Origin: Serratia rubidaea | GTDB lineage: Bacteria; Pseudomonadota; Gammaproteobacteria; Enterobacterales; Enterobacteriaceae | Assembly (NCBI GenBank): GCA_901472405.1 | Contig: LR590463.1 | Span: 682,001 to 746,000 of the forward strand | Length of the DNA: 64,000 nucleotides | Direction: 5' to 3' | Position numbers and translations under genes: made by a program | Shown: positions 1 to 7,860 of the stretch, piece by piece | Numbering within the stretch: position 1 is the stretch's first letter | Layout of the letters: each line of letters opens with the position of its first letter | Notes under the pieces: model-generated | Database searches by the model: none | What the model was told of the DNA's origin: nothing | Seen by the model: only the letters and a program-made list of their open reading frames with translations

Positions 1-570
1 CTGCAGGACGTTAGGGTGCACGCGCACGCCGCTGCGCGCCAGCGCATCCAGGTTGACTTTAAAACTGACCTGTTCGCCGCGCGGCTGCAGACAAAACGCG
101 CTGCCCGCGCTGCACTCCGCGTCGTTCTCGCTGATGACGAGCACCGAATGGCCGGCGATGCGCGGGATCAGCGCCTGGCGCTGCGCATTGCTGACTTCGC
201 CGAGATAAATCACGTCGCACTGCTGCGCCAGCTGGTCGCTGTCGAGCGGCAGACGCTGCGTTTTAATCGGATGCGGGGCCTGCAGCAGCAGCGGGCTGAA
301 CAGACCGTCGGCGTAGTGCGTTGGTGCGGTGACGCATAAACGGACGGGATTGGGCGGCGCGGGCCAGCGGGTATAGCTGATAATACCCAGCACCACGGTG
401 GTGACGGCCTGGGTGCGCGACTGCACCCGCTCTGCCGGTTCGGTGGCGCTCTGACCGGTAAATGACATCAGCAGGAGCAGCCCGAGAACGTAAGGACGAG
501 AGAATAATAAGCTCCGGAAGAAGCCCCTGGCGGTGTGGGTTGCGCTGCCGGCGTGCTTAGATCTCTTCAT
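1..570 (-). CDS. yfiR: YfiR family periplasmic regulator, partial (3' end outside window)
   Basis: 190 codons read in from an ATG at 568-570 to the window edge without a stop, so only the last few residues are missing. The product starts with a basic segment and a hydrophobic stretch ending near FTGQSA, a likely signal peptide, followed by the YfiR/DUF4154 pattern: VLGIISYTRWP near residues 55-65, RLCVTAP, the CDVIYLG segment, and SVLVISEND. In the known YfiBNR system, periplasmic YfiR represses the inner-membrane diguanylate cyclase YfiN/DgcN, and YfiB in the outer membrane relieves this, so yfiN and yfiB are expected just beyond position 1. Two cysteines in the ECSAGSAFCL segment resemble the disulfide that stabilises YfiR. 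It is divergent from slt. The family is clear; partner genes are inferred. Confidence 0.8.
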   Translation of the reverse strand, partial: MKRSKHAGSATHTARGFFRSLLFSRPYVLGLLLLMSFTGQSATEPAERVQSRTQAVTTVVLGIISYTRWPAPPNPVRLCVTAPTHYADGLFSPLLLQAPHPIKTQRLPLDSDQLAQQCDVIYLGEVSNAQRQALIPRIAGHSVLVISENDAECSAGSAFCLQPRGEQVSFKVNLDALARSGVRVHPNVLQ

Positions 571-1045
571 GGGCCAATATCGCCTGTTCCTGCAGCGTTA
601 CCTGAAAAAATAAAGAAAAATCATGATGAAAAGCGAATGATCGCCCACTCTGACGGACATTATATAACCTATAATTTGCGCGGATTGTATTATAATCAGC
701 CGCCGTTGTGCGGTTTATATGGCGTTTTATAAGATTTATCTTACTTGTTTTTGCATGAAGAAAAAACGCGGCCTGCCACGCAGGCGATTTTTAGCGCCGC
801 AAAAGCCGTACAGCGTACGTGACGGCGGGCAGAAAGCGGAACGATTCAGAATAATCAGGTGGTTTCCGCCGCCGTGAACGGACAGGGTAGAAAGCTGTTT
901 TGCCCGCGCCCCGCTCGGCGCCGGCAACTTTTGGTGAATGGATGGCGTTTTATGCTGTCTATGATTAGACAATAGCGTTCGGCGCAGCGCCCTTCGCCCG
1001 CGGTAAGCGGTTTAAGACAAGACAACCAGCGAGGAAAGAATCAGT
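571..1045. other. yfiR-slt divergent intergenic region
   Basis: 475 bp without a convincing gene. The part near yfiR is AT-rich, with two TATAAT hexamers at 670-675 and 691-696 that could serve promoters in either direction. The part near slt is GC-rich. A 78-codon minus-strand frame at 736-972 has basic, low-complexity composition and no recognisable domain, so it is not called. An AGGA ribosome-binding site lies just before the slt ATG. Confidence 0.5.
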
Positions 1046-2974
1046 ATGGTCAAGGTGGACAAGTGGCGGCTTCTGGCAATTGGCGTGTGTCTGACGGCTT
1101 TCTCGGGCGCGGCGTTGGCTGATTCGCTGGATGCCCAGCGCGAGCGTTATCAGCAAGTCAAACAGGCCTGGGACAATAAGCAAATGGATGTGGTGGCCCA
1201 GCTGATGCCGACGCTGCGCGACTATCCGCTTTACCCGTATCTGGAATACCGTCAGCTGACGCAGGATCTTGGCAGCGTCAGCTATCAGCAGGTGGATACG
1301 TTTATTCGCCAGCATCCGACCTTGCCGCCGGCCAAATCGCTGTCGTCGCGCTTTGTCAACGAACTGGCGCGCCGTGAAGACTGGCGCGGCCTGCTGGCCT
1401 TCAGCCCGCAGGCGCCGAAACCCATCGCCGCGCGCTGTAACTACTACTACGCCCAGTGGGCGACCGGCGATCGGCAGGCCGCCTGGCGCGGGGTGAAAGA
1501 GATTTGGCAGTCGGGGAAATCGCTGCCGAACGCCTGCGATAAACTGTTCAGCGTCTGGCAGTCGTCCGGTGAACAAACGCCGCTGGCTACGCTGGAGCGT
1601 ATGAAACTGGCGCTGAAAGAGGGCAACGGCGGGCTGGTGACGCACCTGTCGCGGCAGCTGCCGTCGGACTATCAGACCATGGGCGATGCGCTGGTGAGCC
1701 TGCAAAACGATCCGGCCAGCGTGGAAGGGTTTGCGCGCAGCGCCGGCCCGACCGACTTTACCCGCTCGGTCACCCAGATCGCCTTCACCCGCCTGGCGCG
1801 TCAGGACGCGGAGAACGCGCGCGCGATGATTCCGACGCTGGCGCGTTTGCAAAAAATGAGCGAGAGCGACCAACTGGCGCTGGAAGAGGCGGTGGCGTGG
1901 CGCCTGATGGGCAACGATGCGACCGGCGAGCAGGCGCAGTGGCGCGACAGCGTGATCCTGCGCAGCCAGTCGCCGTCGCTGCTGGAGCGGCGGGTGCGCA
2001 TGGCGCTCGGCACCGGCGACCGCGCCGGGCTGAAAACCTGGCTGGCGCGTCTGCCGGAAGAGTCGCGTAATAAAGACGAATGGCGCTACTGGCGCGCTGC
2101 GATGCTGATGGATGAGGGCAAGCGTCAGGAAGGCGAAGAGATGCTGCGCCGTCTGATGAATGAGCGCGGTTTCTATCCGATGGTGGCCGCGCAGAAGCTG
2201 AATGTAAGCTATCCGATTATGGTGGCGGTGGCGGCTACGCCGCGCACCTCGCTGGTGAGCGGCCCGGAAGTCGCGCGGGTGCGCGAACTGATGTACTGGA
2301 ATATGGATAACCTGGCGCGCGGCGAGTGGAATGCCTACGTGGCCAGCCGCAGCCAGCCGGAGCAGGAAGCGTTGGCGCGTTACGCGTTCGAGCAGAAGTG
2401 GGCCGATCTGAGCGTGCAGGCGACCATCGTCGGTAAGCTGTGGAACCACCTGGAAGAGCGTTTCCCTATCGCCTGGCCGGATGAATACCGCCGCGCCACC
2501 GACGGGAAAGGCATCACGCAGAGCTATGCGATGGCGATTTCCCGCCAGGAGAGCGCCTGGAACCCGAAGGCGCAGTCGCCGGTCGGGGCGGCGGGGCTGA
2601 TGCAGGTGATGCCGCGCACCGCGCAGCACACGGTGCAGAAGTTCGGCATTCCGGGTTACAGCAGCGCCAGCCAGCTGTTCGATCCGCAGACCAACATTAC
2701 CATCGGCACCAGCTATCTGGAGTCGGTGTTCCAGCAGTTTGACCGCAACCGCATTCTGTCGTCGGCGGCGTATAACGCCGGTCCGTCGCGGGTGAACACC
2801 TGGCTGGGCAACAGCGGCGGGCGGATTGACGCGGTGGCGTTTATCGAGAGCATTCCGTTCTCAGAAACGCGCGGCTATGTGAAGAACGTGCTGGCCTATG
2901 ACGCATTTTATCGCTATTTCATGCATCAGCCGTCCAACGTGCTGACCGATGCGGAATGGCAGCGGCGTTATTGA
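1046..2974 (+). CDS. slt: soluble lytic murein transglycosylase Slt70
   Basis: Cleaves the MurNAc-GlcNAc bond of peptidoglycan in the periplasm, leaving 1,6-anhydromuropeptides for recycling. The 642-residue product is close to the E. coli length (645). A signal peptide ends at about residue 25 (ALA-DS). A long helical superhelix (about 30-470) precedes the C-terminal SLT domain, which has the AISRQESAWNPKAQ motif; the catalytic glutamate is about residue 502 of the precursor. The GLMQVMP and AYNAGPSRV motifs follow. The start is the ATG with AGGA upstream. trpR follows 54 bp after the stop, as in E. coli. Intact and well conserved. Confidence 0.97.
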   Translation: MVKVDKWRLLAIGVCLTAFSGAALADSLDAQRERYQQVKQAWDNKQMDVVAQLMPTLRDYPLYPYLEYRQLTQDLGSVSYQQVDTFIRQHPTLPPAKSLSSRFVNELARREDWRGLLAFSPQAPKPIAARCNYYYAQWATGDRQAAWRGVKEIWQSGKSLPNACDKLFSVWQSSGEQTPLATLERMKLALKEGNGGLVTHLSRQLPSDYQTMGDALVSLQNDPASVEGFARSAGPTDFTRSVTQIAFTRLARQDAENARAMIPTLARLQKMSESDQLALEEAVAWRLMGNDATGEQAQWRDSVILRSQSPSLLERRVRMALGTGDRAGLKTWLARLPEESRNKDEWRYWRAAMLMDEGKRQEGEEMLRRLMNERGFYPMVAAQKLNVSYPIMVAVAATPRTSLVSGPEVARVRELMYWNMDNLARGEWNAYVASRSQPEQEALARYAFEQKWADLSVQATIVGKLWNHLEERFPIAWPDEYRRATDGKGITQSYAMAISRQESAWNPKAQSPVGAAGLMQVMPRTAQHTVQKFGIPGYSSASQLFDPQTNITIGTSYLESVFQQFDRNRILSSAAYNAGPSRVNTWLGNSGGRIDAVAFIESIPFSETRGYVKNVLAYDAFYRYFMHQPSNVLTDAEWQRRY

Positions 2975-3000
2975 TTTACGGGGCGTTATGGTATGCTGCT

Positions 3001-3018
3001 GTACTAGTTAAATAGTAT
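3001..3018. promoter_or_regulatory. TrpR operator (autoregulatory)
   Basis: GTACTAGTTAAATAGTAT is an almost perfect palindrome matching the trp operator core ACTAGTT-AACTAGT. It lies 10 bp upstream of the trpR start chosen here and overlaps an alternative ATG at 3017. trpR is known to repress itself in E. coli through such a site, so the assignment follows from sequence and family knowledge. Confidence 0.85.
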
Positions 3019-3028
3019 GGTGGCCGCC

Positions 3029-3358
3029 ATGACGCAATTATCACTCAACGATCCTGCTCTTTCAGAACAAGGCAATGAAGACTGGCAGCGTTTTGTCGCG
3101 CTGTTGCAGGGTTCCTTCGAGCGGGATCTGCACCAACCGTTGATGCAACTGCTGCTGACGCCGGACGAGCGCGCCGCCCTCGGCACGCGCGTGCGGATTA
3201 TCCAGGAGCTGATGCGCGGCGAGATGAGCCAGCGCGAGCTGAAAAATGAGCTGGGCGCCGGGATTGCAACCATTACCCGCGGCTCCAACAGCCTGAAGGC
3301 GGCGCCGCCGGCGCTGAAGCAGTGGCTGGAGCAACAGCTGCTGAACGACGCCTCATAG
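3029..3358 (+). CDS. trpR: trp operon repressor
   Basis: Tryptophan-dependent DNA-binding repressor of trp, aroH, mtr and its own gene. From the ATG at 3029 the protein is 109 residues, against 108 in E. coli. The helix-turn-helix is at about residues 68-91 ([19 protein letters not shown]), and the [14 protein letters not shown] segment forms the tryptophan pocket. An upstream in-frame ATG at 3017 would add four residues, but it sits inside the operator and has no ribosome-binding site. The 3029 start has GGTGG at suitable spacing, so it is preferred. Convergent with yjjX, with a 10-bp gap and no obvious terminator. Confidence 0.95.
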   Translation: MTQLSLNDPALSEQGNEDWQRFVALLQGSFERDLHQPLMQLLLTPDERAALGTRVRIIQELMRGEMSQRELKNELGAGIATITRGSNSLKAAPPALKQWLEQQLLNDAS

Positions 3359-3368
3359 CGCCGTCCGC

Positions 3369-3899
3369 TTAGCGTGGCTGGGGATGCTGATAAATCGGGT
3401 TGATGAACGGCGCCAGCGCCAGCAGCAGCGCCTGATGGTAAACGCTGGTGCGGCTCAGCCGCCCGTGGGTGAAGATGGCGATGGCGCCGCCCTGGCGCTT
3501 GATGTCGGCGTTGCCGGTGATGGCCGCCATCTCGCTGCCCAGTTCGCGCCCGGCGTGGATCCCCTGCAGCACCGCCGCCGGCAGCATCAGGCTGGCGGAA
3601 CGCGATTCGCCGCGTCCCTGCGGATTTTCGATGGTTATCCAGGCGAAGGTCATCGCGTCTTCAATTCCCGCTTCCACCCCGACCCAAAAGTCGGCCTCCG
3701 GGCGTGCCTGACGCGCTTCCATCACGCGTTGGCGCGCGCCGGTGCGGGTTTCAGTATTGCCGATGGGTTGCACGGAGACGCCGCTGGCGACGTCGACGGG
3801 TTCGATGTGGCATTGGCCGGCGCCGTAGGTGTCGTCAAAGGCCTGTTGAATAGCCTTGATCTTTACCGGGTTGGTAGTTGCAGCAACAACGTGGTACAT
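3369..3899 (-). CDS. yjjX: inosine/xanthosine triphosphatase (NTPase) YjjX
   Basis: Hydrolyses non-canonical purine nucleotides (ITP, XTP) and so cleans the nucleotide pool. The 176-residue product has the family N-terminus [17 protein letters not shown], the [11 protein letters not shown] motif at about residues 71-81, and a SASLMLP segment. The E. coli homologue is about 170 residues. It lies between trpR and gpmB as in E. coli and is divergent from gpmB. Function is assigned by family; intact. Confidence 0.93.
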   Translation of the reverse strand: MYHVVAATTNPVKIKAIQQAFDDTYGAGQCHIEPVDVASGVSVQPIGNTETRTGARQRVMEARQARPEADFWVGVEAGIEDAMTFAWITIENPQGRGESRSASLMLPAAVLQGIHAGRELGSEMAAITGNADIKRQGGAIAIFTHGRLSRTSVYHQALLLALAPFINPIYQHPQPR

Positions 3900-4007
3900 A
3901 ACGGGTCTGGCATCCTTATGCTAAGAGCCTATTCTACGCACGGGCGCGCGCAGGCGCGGTCCCTGAAAGATAAACTCAAGTTTCACGCAGTATAACGGAA
4001 AAGAAAA

Positions 4008-4655
4008 ATGTTACAGGTATACCTTGTTCGCCACGGCGAAACGGAATGGAATGCGGAACGCCGCATTCAGGGTCAGTCCGACAGCCCGTTAACCGCAATG
4101 GGCGAACATCAGGCGCAGCTGGTCGCCAGGCGCGTCAGCCGCGAAGGCATCACGCATGTGATTACCAGTGATTTGGGGCGCACCCGCCGCACCGCACAGA
4201 TTATCGCCGATGCCTGCGGCTGTGAGGTGATTGCTGAACCGCGGCTGCGCGAGCTGCACATGGGGGTGTTGGAAGAGCGTCTTATCGACGGTCTGACGCC
4301 GCAGGAAGAGCAGTGGCGCAAACAGATGGTCGACGGCACGCCTGACGCCCGTATCCCTCAGGGGGAATCAATGAGCGAACTGGCGGAGCGGATGCGCGCG
4401 GCGCTGGAGAGCTGCCTGATGCTGCCGGAAGGCAGTAAGCCGCTGATCGTCAGCCACGGTATCGCGCTTGGCTGCCTGATAGGCACCATTCTGGGGCTGC
4501 CGGCGCATGCCGAACGTCGTCTGCGGCTGCGCAACTGTTCGCTGTCGCGCGTTGACCATCAGCAGAGCCCGTGGCTGGCCTCCGGCTGGATCGTGGAAAC
4601 GGCGGGCGATGTATCACACCTCGACATGCCCGCGTTGGACGAACTGCAGCGTTAA
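4008..4655 (+). CDS. gpmB: histidine-phosphatase superfamily protein GpmB (phosphoglycerate mutase-like)
   Basis: A 215-residue member of the histidine phosphatase superfamily, annotated in E. coli as a phosphoglycerate mutase-like phosphatase (GpmB/YtjC). The phosphohistidine motif VRHGET is at residues 7-12 (His9), and the second catalytic histidine is in SHGIALG (His150). R60/R61 and E88 lie where substrate-binding residues are expected. The start ATG follows GAAAAGAAAA, a weak purine-rich ribosome-binding site. Its stop overlaps the convergent rob stop by 4 bp. The physiological substrate cannot be told from sequence. Confidence 0.93.
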   Translation: MLQVYLVRHGETEWNAERRIQGQSDSPLTAMGEHQAQLVARRVSREGITHVITSDLGRTRRTAQIIADACGCEVIAEPRLRELHMGVLEERLIDGLTPQEEQWRKQMVDGTPDARIPQGESMSELAERMRAALESCLMLPEGSKPLIVSHGIALGCLIGTILGLPAHAERRLRLRNCSLSRVDHQQSPWLASGWIVETAGDVSHLDMPALDELQR

Positions 4656-5521
4656 CGGCGAATCGGGATCAGGTATTCGCAGTTGATCTCGGTCGGCGGC
4701 TGCGGCGGCAGACGGCTGCCCTTCGGGTGGAAGCGCTCGATGTCATAGCCTCTGCGGCGCGTCAGCTCCAGCAGCGGCAGACAGGTGCCGTACAGCGTCA
4801 GGATGAAGTCCTGCAGGCCGGCGCTCGGGCCTTCGTAGCGGAACAGCGCGTATTCGCCGCCCTGCAGCGTGATCGGCTGCCCTTCGCTGACGGTGTCGGG
4901 CACGTGATGCGGCTCCAGCGCGGTGGTGTACAGCACCTCCTGCTCGTCGTCCTTCTCCTGGCTCGGGCGGGAGTGGTGCAGGCCGTACAGCACCGGCGGC
5001 AGCGTGCTCGCCTCACCCAGATAGTGACGCCAGAACTGGGAGCGCAGCTCGGTGCGGAAGTTGGAAATCTGCTCCAGCGTACAGGAGTAGCTCTGCGTCA
5101 GGCCGACCATCTGCTGTTCCGGCAGGGTGACGAACTCCGGCTGCGGCAGCGTGAAGGCTCCCAGACGGATCGGCGGACAGATGCCGAACGCGTTCCAGTC
5201 TTCGGCCCGGCGATACAGCGCAGGCGTCTGGGCGAATTGTTTTTTGAATGCTCGGGTGAAGGTCTGTTGCGAGTCAAAGCGGTATTGCAGGGCGATATCC
5301 AGTATTGGGCGGCTGGTCAAGCGCAGCGCGACCGCCGCTTTCGACAGTCTTCTTGCCCGGATATAAGCGCCGATGGCGTTACCGGTAATATCTTTGAACA
5401 TCCGTTGCAGATGCCATTTCGAATATCCCGCCTTGGCAGCCACGTTATCCAGCGCCAACGGTTGGTCCAAATGGCTTTCCAGCCAGCTAAGCAGATCACG
5501 AATGATACCGGCTTGATCCAT
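4652..5521 (-). CDS. rob: right origin-binding protein Rob, AraC/XylS-family activator
   Basis: Transcription factor of the MarA/SoxS/Rob group that activates efflux and stress genes. The 289-residue protein equals the E. coli length. The N-terminal AraC-type DNA-binding domain (about 5-110) has two helix-turn-helices, with LALDNVAAKAGYSKWHLQRMFK in the first and RFDSQQTFTRAFKKQF in the second. The C-terminal GyrI-like ligand domain covers about 120-289. It overlaps gpmB at the 3' ends by 4 bp. creA is divergent, 458 bp upstream. Confidence 0.95.
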   Translation of the reverse strand: MDQAGIIRDLLSWLESHLDQPLALDNVAAKAGYSKWHLQRMFKDITGNAIGAYIRARRLSKAAVALRLTSRPILDIALQYRFDSQQTFTRAFKKQFAQTPALYRRAEDWNAFGICPPIRLGAFTLPQPEFVTLPEQQMVGLTQSYSCTLEQISNFRTELRSQFWRHYLGEASTLPPVLYGLHHSRPSQEKDDEQEVLYTTALEPHHVPDTVSEGQPITLQGGEYALFRYEGPSAGLQDFILTLYGTCLPLLELTRRRGYDIERFHPKGSRLPPQPPTEINCEYLIPIRR

Positions 5522-5979
5522 AGATCGTCCTCGTAGAGCTTTGGGGTCGGAACCCGGGTATGTTAAGTCATTACGCGGGTGCTGGTGATCAACGGCGAGT
5601 TCCCTGCCGTTAAATCCCGGTCTACTTCAAGCTGTATCATGACGGCGTCTGGTCACGCCTTGTCACACGTTCGGCGCTGTGCCGGCGAGCGGGCCGTAGC
5701 CTGATACAAGTCGAATAATTTTGGCATGCGTTGCGCGCTTGGCCTCGGGAGTGTCGTGGTGCATAAAACGCTGAGGCTGAGGGCATCTTCGCAGGCGCAA
5801 AGAAATGACGCCGCCGCATAATAACAATTTTTTTCCTCCGAGACTCTCAAAGATTTTTTTCACGCTCTGTGCTACAAAGGCGAAGCATGATGGAAGGGTC
5901 TTATTTTTTTCTTCCAAAGCATAAATAAAACTAATAATAATAGTTGGCGTATCGTTTGGGATTTTTCGGAGTTAACTAG
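5522..5979. other. rob-creA divergent intergenic region with decayed repeat
   Basis: 458 bp. The middle (5623-5727) resembles a degraded ERIC element. The part next to creA (5820-5979) is AT-rich and carries the likely creA promoter; GGAG sits 9 bases before the creA ATG. Minus-strand frames at 5637-5917 have no domain and overlap one another in different frames, so they are not called. Confidence 0.4.
5623..5727. repeat. degenerate ERIC-like palindromic repeat
   Basis: One end reads CTACTTCAAGCTG and the other ACAAGTCGAATAATTTTGG. These match the two terminal segments of an ERIC element (TACTTCAAGTTG and CTCGAATTATTTGGGG) in the right order and about 105 bp apart. The centre is not recognisable. 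This could be an old, mutated copy or chance similarity. Confidence 0.35.
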
Positions 5980-6459
5980 ATGAAAAAATTATGGATATTA
6001 TTGTTCTGCCTGGCCGGCGTCTCGGCCAATAGCGCACAGGCTGAACAGATTGGCTCGGTGGATACCGTGTTTAAACTGTTTGGTCCGGACCACAAGATTG
6101 TGGTTGAGGCGTTCGACGATCCGGACGTTAAAAATGTAACTTGTTATATCAGCCGCGCCAAGACCGGCGGCATCAAAGGCGGGCTGGGGCTGGCGGAAGA
6201 TACCGCAGACGCGGCGATTTCCTGCTCGCAGGTCGGGCCGATCGAACTGAGCGACAAAATTAAAAACGGCAAGAACAAGGGCAGCGTGGTGTTCCAGAAA
6301 CGCACGTCGCTGGTGTTCAAAAAGCTGCAGGTGGTGCGCTTCTACGACGCAACGCGTAATGCGTTGGTTTATCTGACCTATTCGGACAAGGTGGTGGACG
6401 GTTCGCCGAAGAATGCCATCAGCGCCGTGCCGATTATTCCCTGGAATGCCGCGCGCTAA
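5980..6459 (+). CDS. creA: CreA family periplasmic protein
   Basis: 159 residues with a clear signal peptide ([21 protein letters not shown], cleavage near residue 21). The mature part begins [11 protein letters not shown] and contains the family features [29 protein letters not shown] and a second cysteine near ISCSQVG. CreA is exported, and its biochemical function is unknown. In E. coli it heads creABCD; here the next gene is arcA on the opposite strand, so creBCD is absent from this position. Start chosen by the signal peptide and the upstream GGAG. Confidence 0.92.
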   Translation: MKKLWILLFCLAGVSANSAQAEQIGSVDTVFKLFGPDHKIVVEAFDDPDVKNVTCYISRAKTGGIKGGLGLAEDTADAAISCSQVGPIELSDKIKNGKNKGSVVFQKRTSLVFKKLQVVRFYDATRNALVYLTYSDKVVDGSPKNAISAVPIIPWNAAR

Positions 6460-6469
6460 TCATGCAAAA

Positions 6470-6493
6470 GAGGGGACAGCAGGCTGGCCCCTC
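6470..6493. terminator. possible hairpin between convergent creA and arcA
   Basis: GAGGGG (6470-6475) pairs with CCCCTC (6488-6493), with an inner CAGC/GCTG pairing. There is no strong T run on either strand, so termination activity is uncertain. Confidence 0.4.
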
Positions 6494-6514
6494 CCATGTT
6501 GCCGCCGGTAAGAA

Positions 6515-7231
6515 TTACTCTTCCAGCTCGCCGCAGAAGCGGTAACCTTCGCCGTGAATGGTGGCGATGATTTCCGGCGTATCCGGCGTAGATTCGAAGT
6601 GCTTGCGGATGCGGCGGATGGTCACATCGACGGTACGGTCGTGCGGCTTCAGCTCGCGACCGGTCATTTTCTTCAGCAGTTCACCGCGCGACTGGATCTT
6701 GCCCGGGTTTTCGCAGAAGTGCAGCATGGCGCGGAATTCGCTGCGCGGCAGCTTGTACTGTTCGCCGTTCGGGCCAATCAGCGAGCGGCTGTTGATATCC
6801 AGCTCCCAGCCGTTGAACTTGTAGCTTTCAACCTGCTTGCGCTCTTCGCCGACGCTGCCCAGGTTCATGGTGCGTGACAGCAGGTTGCGCGCACGGATGG
6901 TCAGTTCGCGCGGGTTGAACGGTTTGGTGATATAGTCGTCAGCGCCGATTTCGAGGCCAAGGATCTTGTCCACTTCGTTATCGCGACCGGTCAGGAACAT
7001 CAGGGCGACGCTGACCTGTTCGCGCAGCTCACGCGCCAGCAGCAGGCCGTTTTTACCCGGCAGGTTGATATCCATGATGACCAGATTAACGTCATTTTCG
7101 GACAGGATGTTGTGCATCTCTGCACCATCATTGGCTTCATGCACGATGTAGCCTTCCGCCTCGAAGATGCTCTTCAGGGTGTTACGAGTGACTAACTCGT
7201 CTTCGACAATCAGAATTTGCGGGGTCTGCAT
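6515..7231 (-). CDS. arcA: two-component response regulator ArcA
   Basis: Global regulator of respiratory metabolism under low oxygen, phosphorylated by the membrane sensor ArcB (not in this window). 238 residues, the same length as in E. coli. The receiver domain (1-120) has the acidic pair E10/D11, the phosphoacceptor Asp54 in VIMDINLPG, and the ITKPF lysine. The C-terminal OmpR/PhoB winged-helix domain (about 135-234) includes [12 protein letters not shown] and [17 protein letters not shown] long upstream region with an FNR-type site fits the known anaerobic activation of arcA. Confidence 0.97.
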   Translation of the reverse strand: MQTPQILIVEDELVTRNTLKSIFEAEGYIVHEANDGAEMHNILSENDVNLVIMDINLPGKNGLLLARELREQVSVALMFLTGRDNEVDKILGLEIGADDYITKPFNPRELTIRARNLLSRTMNLGSVGEERKQVESYKFNGWELDINSRSLIGPNGEQYKLPRSEFRAMLHFCENPGKIQSRGELLKKMTGRELKPHDRTVDVTIRRIRKHFESTPDTPEIIATIHGEGYRFCGELEE

Positions 7232-7332
7232 ATTTGCTACCTAAAATTGCCAACAAAATAGAAAACAGGAAGTACAGAAGTCTTTGTTTTCTCAGAGGAG
7301 GGCGGAGATATCGCCACGTTCCCTCATGCCAA

Positions 7333-7422
7333 ATGACTAAAGTACGGAAACTCGTTCTTGATGCACTTTCCATCTTAATGTCAACAAGATCGCTAGCTTG
7401 GTGGGGATGCTATTCCCTTTAA
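7333..7422 (+). CDS. yjjY: YjjY-like micro-ORF divergent from arcA
   Basis: A 29-codon ORF starting MTKVRKLVLDALSI. From memory, the E. coli 46-residue YjjY begins MTKVRNCVLDALSI, so the first 14 residues are nearly identical; after that the sequences diverge and this one stops early (LAWWGCYSL). No strong ribosome-binding site precedes the ATG. It lies 101 bp upstream of arcA on the other strand, inside the arcA 5' region. The conservation may therefore come from DNA or RNA control elements rather than from a peptide. No function is known. Confidence 0.5.
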   Translation: MTKVRKLVLDALSILMSTRSLAWWGCYSL

Positions 7423-7860
7423 CCCCAAGGGTGCCAAAACGGCGCATATCCTAACCCTATTAACAGCAATATAACAGTAGATGCCGAATTCATCACCCAA
7501 CAAAACTACGCTTTGTTGACATATATCAAATTCAATTGTAGCACGTTAACAGATTTGTGAAAAACACTTACAGAACTGCCAGCTTAAGTCGCCGTAGGGT
7601 AAATTCTGTGAACGATTCAGCATTGCTGACGCCGATAGGTTACAATTTTCGAATGATTGGCCGTGAGGTGTGAATAACGCCTTGATAATTAAGTTCGCCA
7701 AGAAATAAATTATATTTATATAGATTACATTAAATTTATTTACTCAATTGCCCGTTTTGTTATCTCACAATTAAATGTTGGTGGTTTTGTTGCTAAGTTG
7801 TAAAGATTTTGGCGGCAGTGAAAACAAAACGCGTGATGCTGTTTAACGCCGTGGAGTACT
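7423..7860. other. arcA-yjtD intergenic control region
   Basis: 438 AT-rich bases. It holds the FNR-type site at 7516-7529 and several TATAAT-like stretches around 7690-7740 that probably include the yjtD promoter. GTGGAG sits just before the yjtD ATG. Apart from the yjjY-like ORF to its left, no gene is seen here. Confidence 0.5.
7516..7529. promoter_or_regulatory. FNR-type binding site upstream of arcA
   Basis: TTGAC-ATAT-ATCAA differs from the FNR consensus TTGAT-N4-ATCAA at one position. It lies about 285 bp upstream of the arcA start codon. In E. coli, FNR activates arcA anaerobically through a distal promoter, which fits this position. Binding itself is inferred. Confidence 0.55.

Noticed and set aside
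736..972. 78-codon minus-strand frame between yfiR and slt
   Set aside because: No homology recognised, no ribosome-binding site, and unusual composition for a small protein.
965..2629. 554-codon minus-strand frame opposite slt
   Set aside because: Arg/His/Gln-rich composition with no domain; it lies antisense to a fully conserved gene and is a product of high GC codon bias.
5637..5917. Overlapping short minus-strand frames upstream of rob
   Set aside because: Three frames overlap without any family feature, and the region is better explained by a degraded repeat and promoter DNA.
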